Assembly: GCA_015680685.1 (NCBI GenBank)
Contig: MNCI01033529.1
Coordinates: 530,579-594,578 of the forward strand
Direction of reading: 5' to 3'
From: Gnetum montanum
Taxonomy: Eukaryota > Streptophyta > Gnetopsida > Gnetales > Gnetaceae
Length of the DNA: 64,000 nucleotides
The translations under genes and the position numbers were made by a program. Positions within the stretch are counted from its first letter, which is position 1. Each line of letters begins with the position of its first letter. Below the pieces are notes generated by a model. The model saw only the letters and a program-made list of their open reading frames with translations. It ran no database searches and had not been told where the DNA came from. This document shows positions 56,253 through 64,000 of the stretch, one piece after another.

Positions 56253-57156
56253 TGATGAAGTGTCATTAAGTCGATGCGTTGACTAGGCCACGTATACTGG
56301 GCCACGTATACACGGCCACGTTGATGTGGCCCCTTCGACGTAGTCTTCCATGTGTTGATGTGGCCCCGTTTACGTGAAGGCTATTTCGGCCTATAAATAA
56401 GAGGGCCTTTCACCTCATTTAGGTACCTTTCAGTTAGTTGTAGTGAAGATCTTGCAGTTTGTTCTACAGGAGATAGAATATTTTCCAAGTGCCCACAGTA
56501 GGTGTAAGAAAAGTGATTGGCTCTTTATTCAAGTGTTGATGTATCTGAGCCCATTGGCATGATGGCAATAAAGACGAACTATTCAAACATTCCTTGCAGC
56601 ATTTGGACTGAAGCTATTTTATGCATTTAGTAGTTTAATATGTTTATCCTTTGTTAATTACTTAAGTTTCTATTATTAATTATCTCAATCGCTATCACTC
56701 ATTTGTAGTTTGTAAAGGCGATAAATACGACCATCTCGAACGTAAATCAAACACTTGGTAAGCCTAGTCATGCTTAACGTTTGGTAACCCAGAAGTGTTA
56801 GGAGATGCTTAGAACATGCTCGAAAGATGGGATAAGATACTTATGCTAGGAATAGTTAGAGTATAAGCTAGGATAATTATAGATTAGATAATAGTTTATT
56901 CCTTACTCTTCATACCTTAATTAGCTGCCAAAAGATAAGTAAAAATCTATAAAAATCACTAGCCTTAATCTCACTTAACCATCACAAACAGAATATCACA
57001 AGTGAGATTAGGAAGACAACAACCATTCTAACCCAAGGTTTCGCTGGTTAGGATCTGGTGTATGTTAAGTGCTTATAGTCTATGAAATTCGACCGAGTCA
57101 CATGTGAATGCTCGTGATTCGTATGGTTGGGCGTAGGGATACCTAGCCACTCATCA
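56253..57156 (+). repeat. Element F 3' LTR
   Basis: TGATGAAG to CTCATCA. It matches 43873-44787, mostly with transition differences. TATAAATA is near 56392. Confidence 0.92.
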
Positions 57157-57161
57157 CATGC

Positions 57162-58050
57162 ACATGACATATGCACATGTTAGGCTCTCAATCAACTCCA
57201 TGCATAGTGTGCTAATTTCAGAATCAGTGGTCAGCCACTGGGTACCCTCCTGTTTTGTGGCTTTTCCATATAGACACCTTTGAATTTCTACTTCTAGTAC
57301 ACACTGCTTACATGAAGAGATAGATGCTTTCTTGATGATCCAAAGCTTTTGCACATAATTGCACCCTGTATCATTATATGCAATGCATGGAACTCTCTTC
57401 TTCTCGATCTTTCCAAATGCCTTTTCTTTAGATATCTCCAAAGAAAGATATCTAATGCCCATTCTTGCATCATCAGTGCTTAGCCATGCCCTTCTCGTGA
57501 TGATTGGAAAATCTCCTTTGCAATTCTCCACTTTGATTGCCAAGAAGTTAGTAGGATAAGACCACCCTTAGATAGTGGTCACAATGTCTTCTATCAATAT
57601 GAATGGAACAGTGATGGATTGGTCTACCAATTCTAATCTTATGTTGATCTTCTCGAGAGGAGGTAGGTTCCAAGTAGTGTACATCTCATGATAAATTAAA
57701 TTAACACCAGAACCTAAATCAAGAAGATCCTTACAAAGTTCATTCCTAATAATCTACAAGTAAATTAGAGGACTTCTAGGATTAGCTAATTTCTTGAGGA
57801 GGTTTCATACATGAATCCAATTAGACATAGTATGAGTTAGCATTATAGTATGGATACTAGGTAGAGTTTGGTTTGAAGGAGACCCAAAGAAATTTGATAT
57901 AGAGGAAGAGGTAGGAACAAGGTTGTCAACCGTGGGTGTATGTGAAAGCTTGGGTGGACTATGGGATTGAAAGAAAGGTCTTTTCTTTGATTGGGGATTC
58001 GACCCTTTTGATTGATAATCTAGTTGTAAATTAATAGTCCTCATAGCGTT
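57162..58050 (-). pseudogene. Element E protease and linker (upstream half, interrupted by F)
   Basis: On the minus strand, open pieces at 58044-57805 and 57543-57154 read SGNWIHV-type, DLGSGVNLIYHEMY (about 57710) and IKVENCKGDFPIITRRAWLS, followed by FGKIEKKRVPCIAYNDTGC. The linker IQRCLYGKATKQEGTQWL ends in CMELIESLTCAY and continues across the F insertion at 43872. Confidence 0.8.
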
Positions 58051-60377
58051 ATGTTGTTATGGTTGAGTGGGTAGTTCATCCTACATAGGAGGAGTAGGTG
58101 GTAGTTGTGCAACTAGAGAAGGAGTATGTGCAGGGATAGAAGGAGCATAAGGATAAGAGGTGGTATCTCTTTTGTCATGTGGCTAATGAGCTTGATAATA
58201 ATATGAAGGATGGTAGTGAGGTTGAAAATTAGAGATGTGACTAGAGGGGTTACATGAAGACATGGGTTATTGCACATGGTAACCATATGGATCAGGCTAC
58301 CGGTAAGGGTATTGTTGCCTAGGCGATGCTAGCACCCATGATTGTGGTTGTTGCCATTATTGATACTACTCATATGGTTGTGGTGGAGCTCCATTTGGAT
58401 AATATGGTTTTTGCTGGTGGAATTGCCTGAGATTATCTTGAGGATAAGGTAATCATATGGATATTTGCCTTTGTGTAAGTCATGGATGTAAGGCATACAT
58501 CCTAGACTCCTATAGATGTGACACAATAGGGCAACATCCATTAAGATGTTCATACTAATAGATGTCACACCCACAATCATCATCTGATTCACTATCCATA
58601 ACCTCTTCTATTTCAGAAATCTTGCTCTTGCCTTCGTGATATGCACATTTAGCTTCCTTGTAGCTCCTATGCTCACATGCACTTCTTTGTTCTTTGGACT
58701 CTTCAGCAATTTTGAGAATAGCCTAGAAATTGTTATCCATTAAGTCCCTTAATTGATCAACCTTGGCTGTAAGTTTAGATTGAAATTGGTGGAGTGGCAA
58801 GGCTTTCTTATGCATCCCCTCATTGTATACAAACTTATCTTTACTATCGCAAAATCGAACTTCCTTTTGCAAATGGAAGGATCATGGTTACACTCTTTTG
58901 CACTTTCTCTTTTTCTTAGTTTGCCCTTCTCTTTAGCTTCCTACTCTATTAATATTTGTATCTAATGGGAAATTAGTTCTAATAGTTTCCCTTGGGCATA
59001 GACACCAAGGGTTTTCCTTATTTTATTATGAAGCTCATCTACAATGTGGTGAAGTTGAACCAATTGAGGATAACCATGGCCAGGACATTTATGCATCAAA
59101 GCATAGTATTGACCAATGGTAGCATCCAAGGGCTCATGTATTCCTTGTTTTCATCCTTGAATCTTCTTCCTTAAGTTGCACACTTTGGAGTACATTTGGT
59201 ATTTATCATTGAACAACTCAAGCATGGTACTCCATCATTTGATAGATTCTAGCTCTAGGGACTGATACTAGTTTTCTACTTCTTTGATGAGTGTCCTGAG
59301 GAGTGACTTTAATTTTTTCCACTCATTCTTTATGTTTTACAAGGCACATGCATCTTGGAAAGCTTGAAGATGATTTTGCACATCAAAGTTATATCCCCCT
59401 TCAAATTGAGGAATGTTATCCATGTACAACTATTTGATTTGGCTATCTTTCACATCCCTTGTTGGAATTCTAACTACCTCTATGATGTTAAGCATACTAT
59501 GGGTAGCAAATAGAGGTTCATCAAGACCTTGATCATGGTGCCTATGATGCCCTCTACTACACCTACATTCATGACAATGTGCCTTTCTTAAACATTTGTG
59601 CTCTTGATCTTGCCTGTCTCAACAATCCCTTGGATCATTTTGGTCCCGTTAATCATTTCGTTTGTTTCAATCACCTCCATCAGGATCTTGCCCTCTATGG
59701 TCACGGTTAGAGCTAGAAGAAGAAGAAGATGACAAAGGAAAAGAGGAAGGAGAACCAGCATCATTATGATGCCTACTCCCACCTCTTCAGTGATTGCGAG
59801 CATGATCACGATCTTGCTTCTTGTCTACATCCTTATCTTAACTTGCCTTTTCGAATCCACCATTGTTATTGGATCCCTTGTTACTAGAATTAGGATTGTG
59901 AACTATGGAGTGTAGATTTTGGTTTTTACCTCCATCACCAAAGTCAAAGAGATGAGTTTCATTGAATGGAAAACCCCTAGAGAAGGGTTCCTCACTAACT
60001 TGTTGGTATAACAAGAATGAAGAATTGTTAAGTTATTTTCCCTTCAAAAGCTCATACCATTATTCTAGCTACTAATCCCATAGATGTTGTGCTTCGGTGG
60101 GATGATAAGCATCTTCCACATTATACTCACCATGGTAGTCCTGAAGACCACATGATGTAAGCATTTGATAGAGCATTGTAGGAGCAACATGATCGGGTGG
60201 CAACATAATGTTGTCCTCCATGTCATGCCAACGTAGTTGTTCATCTTGGTGTAGGATGAAGGTGAAGTTCAACACATACTCATTAGGGTGAGTATATATA
60301 ATTTGATATTATTAAATCTTTAGTAGATTAACTCTATCAGCCTTGGGTAGAGAATTGCTCCTATGAGAAGAAGACAT
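58051..60377 (-). pseudogene. gag: Element E gag (broken)
   Basis: On the minus strand the ATG at 60377 reads MSSSHRSNSLPK. It is followed by an open piece (60275-60072) with LNFTFILHQDEQLRWHDMEDNIMLPPDH. The gag core is near 59340-59150. The Asp/Arg/His-rich stretch (59810-59590) and the degraded knuckle CDIY..YEHLNGCCP (about 58565-58525) follow. It has Gln codons where A and F share a TAG stop. Confidence 0.82.
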
Positions 60378-60519
60378 TTTTGGTTAGCGAAAGAAAAATC
60401 ATAGTGTGCTTTGAGAATTTGTTGTAGTAATGGTAAAATAGAATATGACTCTAAGGTTCATTCCAATGATTTAAATACTTTTTACTAGGTCCTAGATAGT
60501 ACAAAAAACAACAAAAAGG

Positions 60520-60538
60520 TCCCTGGAAATGGTGCCAA
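60520..60538 (-). promoter_or_regulatory. Primer binding site of element E
   Basis: Minus strand TTGGCACCATTTCCAGGG, adjacent to the 5' LTR. It is more decayed than in C or F. Confidence 0.65.
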
Positions 60539-61421
60539 TGATGAGCGATGAGGTACCCCTACTCCCAACCATATGAATCACTAAGGCATTATGTGCAATT
60601 TGATCGAATTTTATGGACCTATAGTTATCTAATGCACTAGCTCTTTTAGGAAGTGAAATGGGCATTGGGAATTTTTGTTGTCTTCCCAACTACACTTGTG
60701 AGATTCAATGGTATGATTTAAGTGTAATTGAGGTATATGATTTTTCTTATTTTATGTTTTATAGATTTGGTTGTTGACAAAAAGAATGAAGGGTAAAGAA
60801 ATTTAAAATCTAACTTGTTTACTACCTATTTAGCCTAACACAAGTAATCACCCCACTTTCTTGGACACATCTTAAACACGTATAGCACTACTAATCTACC
60901 AAATGTTAAGCATTGCTAAGTCACTAAGTACTATATGAATGATTGAAGTGGTCATGCTCATGTTCATTAACAACTAGAAATAAATCACTTAATTCAAATG
61001 CATTAAAGTAAAAAGCATAAAAGTAAAATGCAATAAATAAAACATTAAGCTATTTTCAGTGCCACAAGGATTGTCAAAAGAGTTCATTTTATTCCCATCA
61101 CACTGCTATGCTTAGGTACATTAGTACTAGAACAAAGAACCATACATACTTAGACTCCTTCTGCGGGAACTCAAAAAATATTATAACTTTGAGGAAAAGA
61201 AATGACAAGAGCTTCACTACTCTAACTAAGAAAGACCAAAAATTGACTATGAAAACTAGAGCCCAAGCATGATATTTATAGCCTTGGGATATACACTTCA
61301 ACGTTGTGTACATGATATCACATCAAAGCCTCAACATCACATATGCGACATCAAGTGCCCAACATCATGTACATGACATCGTGTACCCAACATTGGAGGT
61401 GACATAAAATGTGACTCATTA
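60539..61421 (-). repeat. Element E 5' LTR
   Basis: On the minus strand it starts TAATGAGTCACATT at 61421 and ends CGCTCATCA at 60539, 883 bp. TATAAATA is near 61280 (minus). GTAAC follows at 61422. Confidence 0.9.
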
Positions 61422-64000
61422 GTAACTAAAACAAAATGGGAAGAAATTAACTTAGAGGATTAAAAGAAAATAGCTAAATTGATGTCTTTAGCAAGCCATT
61501 TTACAAATTATCTTCAATTATCTTTCCAAATTCTTCCGTTTTCACCTTCCCGCTCCCGCCCCCAACTTTTGGATTCTACCCTTGAAGCCTTTGTATTAGT
61601 TAAAATAATCATAAAAGGTTAAGGGTTTTACAAATATCTAGGGGTGTTAATTCATAACCATCCTAGAGGTTATAACTTTCAAAGGGAGTTATTAGAAATT
61701 TAAGCTATGGTTGCCAAGCGTTTTCTTGGCAATAAATATTATAGAGATAAAATATATGCCATAGTTGGCAAGTGTCCTCTTGGTAATTACAACTCCACAA
61801 ATATCAAGGAAAATAAGTTATAGCTTTCATAGCAGGTTATAACTTCCCATGTAGAGTTTCCATGTTGTAGAAAATAGAGGTATGTTTACTAAATATCCAT
61901 TAAACCTCTTATTTATAACCTTTAAATAAAATATCATATAGAATGAAATTATTATACCCCTTAATATCAATGATGCTTGTCAAAATTGGCTTCTTCTCAT
62001 AATGGGGGTTTTAATTTAAATTTTATATGATATTTTATGTTGTTAAAAATATGTCAAATAATAAAACCATTTAAAACCATGGTGTAGTTGAAAAAATTTG
62101 GGAGCACAGCATCAGCCCTGCAATCATGCATGGCATTCCATGAGTTCACCAAAATTCAAAGCCACATACACTACCTTGTGCTTGTTCTACCCAACAATAG
62201 AATTACGAATAGGATCTTGGGAAAATGGGATTTCATGACCACTACATGATAACCTCTATGTCTTGCATACCTCTTGCTTGGTGGCCATCCTTGAATCTTT
62301 GCATGATAGGCTTTCATTGTCATGTTTCTAGTCACCATGGCTATCTACACTACTGTTGCTTAGGGTTAGTGTAGCTGTCATTGTTGTCTCTGCTTCTTCC
62401 ACGTGTCATAGATCATCCATGTGCTCGATATGTAGAGGTAAGGATTTCTACAAATGACTGTGTTACACCTTGGTAGTTTTGGAACTATTAGAAATACTTG
62501 TATGCCTACCTCATGCTCACCATGATGCTCATTTCATGACCTCATTGGTTTAGATGTATCTATCATTGTAAGCAAAATTAGTGAGGGTATATTGTATGGG
62601 ATAATCCTTTGGCCTATTTGTGATGCTTATGGTTAACTATTGCATTTCTGGCTGTGGATATGGTTGTGTTTTGGGCTGCATTTGCCACATTACCTTCTAG
62701 TAAAAATAAAGGCTTGATCCTGAAAGGCTATGCTGTTTAAGATGATTCGATGTCGATAATCCAAACCAGTACTAGGCACCATGACATGGTCATTGTTTCC
62801 AGCAATTTGAGTATTTTTACAAACACCACTATTGAAGCTTTGGAGTTTTATTTTTTAAATTTTTAAATTTTATCTTAACATTTACCAATATAATATACCT
62901 TGCTTGAATACATCCCTCATGTATATCTCTTAATCTCCTCTAACATTGTTTCGGAATATTACCCTTAATACCTTTTCTTGTATTTGATATTGGGCTTGCT
63001 TCAAATATGCATTTTATGAAACCAAAGTATCATAACTTCATTAATTTAAAAGCCTTCCAAGAATCATCATTGCTTCATAACTATGGTGGAGATGTAACAA
63101 CATTTCTTTCACCGCTCAAATTCCTTTCATTTATCAACTAAATGGCTATCAAAATAAGACTTCATTGAACATTTACAAAAATAAAAATATTTTTTGAGAA
63201 AAAATTCCATCAAACTTAAGGTTTGATGAAATAAAAACCTCATTCCTAGTAAAAATTAGGAAACTATACAAGCACAATTTTATACAAGCTATTTTGTAGG
63301 TGGGAAAAAAAGTTAAAGTAACTCTCATAGGGATTCTCATATCTTGAACCCTTTCATATGTAATCTTAGTTATAATGAATGCTTTTCTTTTCTCTTCTTG
63401 CCTAGTTGAAGCCTCAACTTGATTTTTACTTTTTTTTCATCAACTATCTTTATTTCTTTTGCATCAAACTCCTTGATTGCTGATTTTTTGAGGTTCTTCC
63501 CTACTAGGTACTTCAGTGTCTTGAAACATAAAAGCCTCTTTTCAAGAATCATCTTTACTAGACTCTCCTTGATCTCTAGCTTGGGTGGCACATTCATGGA
63601 AGCTACCCCAAACATTGGAATGTATAGAAAGTCCACTAGTAAAAGATCTGAACTCATTTGAAAGCCAAAGTAAGAAAGGGCATTCACTGGATGCTCCATG
63701 GGTAGTTGCTTTACAATAAGCTTTCAATACATGTTTTGGACAACATCCCACAACATATGGGATAAAAGGCCTTCTTATTGCCCTCTTTCTACAAACCATT
63801 TTTACCTTATACTTAAACACTTTAGTTTTTTTTTCACTAAACTTTAATTGGGAAAAGATGCATTTCTAAGAAATCCTCATATCTTTATATAGTGTATGAT
63901 AAATTTGAATTTCCCACCAATTCTATTAACCAACTTTGCCACTTACCCAACTCTCATTTAACTTCCATCATCATATGATTAGCTAGTTCAAATTCCACTA
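61422..64000. other. Right flank, AT-rich, nothing recognised
   Basis: After the GTAAC duplication the sequence is AT-rich and low in coding signal. Two imperfect direct repeats of about 28 bp (61705-61731 and 61756-61790, ATNGTTGNCAAG..CTTGGNAAT) are visible. A lysine-rich ORF on the minus strand (63699-63370, 109 codons, ending KKVKIKLRLQLGKKRKEKHSL) matches no family I know and may be chance or a fragment of an old element. Confidence 0.5.

Larger units (their letters stand above)
43873..57156 (+). mobile_element. Element F: complete-length Athila-like retrotransposon with 3' ORF, nested in E
   Basis: 13,284 bp flanked by perfect duplications CATGC (43868-43872 and 57157-57161). LTRs 43873-44787 and 56253-57156, primer site 44789-44807, gag from 44954, protease, RT, RNase H and integrase to about 51030, spacer, 3' ORF 53146-56000, polypurine tract 56241-56252. 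Orientation is opposite to its host E. All domains are present but stops and catalytic substitutions make it inactive. Confidence 0.93.
36355..61421 (-). mobile_element. Element E: minus-strand Athila-like element hosting F and solo LTR G
   Basis: Bounded by perfect target duplications GTAAC (36350-36354 and 61422-61426). Reading the minus strand: 5' LTR 60539-61421, primer site, gag (60377 to about 58050), protease (to 57162), [element F], RT-RNase H-integrase (43872 to about 41000), spacer with solo LTR G, short 3' ORF remnant, polypurine tract, 3' LTR 37194-36355. Without insertions it is about 10 kb. Stops throughout. Confidence 0.9.

Noticed and set aside
63370-63820. Overlapping minus-strand ORFs near the right edge as a host gene
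   Set aside because: No start context, intron signals or family match; kept only as an unrecognised open stretch.

Overview
This is plant nuclear DNA. It contains one intact intron-bearing gene with a secretory signal and plant-type GT-AG introns, surrounded by old, nested, stop-riddled Ty3/gypsy LTR retrotransposons. The repeat density, the age of the copies and the decay by transitions suggest a large seed-plant genome. A gymnosperm is my best guess, but this is inference; no organism-specific marker was seen.

Layout. 1-289: end of a minus-strand LTR inserted into element B. 290-16110: element B (pol, long spacer, 3' ORF, 3' LTR), whose 3' LTR is split by element A (8976-16028). A is a 7-kb derivative that keeps gag and protease but has lost reverse transcriptase, RNase H and integrase. 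16111-23000: a gene island with two tRNA-Lys-like SINE heads in inverted orientation (16386-16925) and a complete four-exon multicopper oxidase gene of the LPR (LOW PHOSPHATE ROOT) ferroxidase type (17628-19730). 23090-24920: gag and protease of a different gypsy element (D), cut by element C (24921 to about 34344). D resumes from 34345. 36355-61421: element E on the minus strand, bounded by perfect 5-bp target duplications (GTAAC). E holds a solo LTR, G (38007-39642, duplication GAAGG), and a complete element F on the plus strand (43873-57156, duplication CATGC). 61427-64000 is AT-rich DNA with nothing recognised.

Elements A, B, C, E and F are related. They share an Athila-like plan: LTRs of about 0.75-0.9 kb, a tRNA-Asp-type primer site, gag-PR-RT-RH-INT in one frame, a 2-kb noncoding spacer and, in B and F, a further 3' ORF of about 2.9 kb (putative plant transposon domain plus coiled coil). 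Comparing the five by eye shows conserved noncoding parts. These are a polypurine-like box just after integrase, a two-part hairpin with compensatory changes present in 1-3 copies, an LTR-like repeat-plus-TATA module only in the elements that keep the 3' ORF, and a branch-point/acceptor signal touching the ATG of the 3' ORF. Together they suggest a separately expressed or spliced 3' ORF and a structured RNA element. This is the most interesting signal in the window.

The single N at 38770 lies between two identical 779-bp blocks. It is almost certainly an assembly artefact, not a real duplication.
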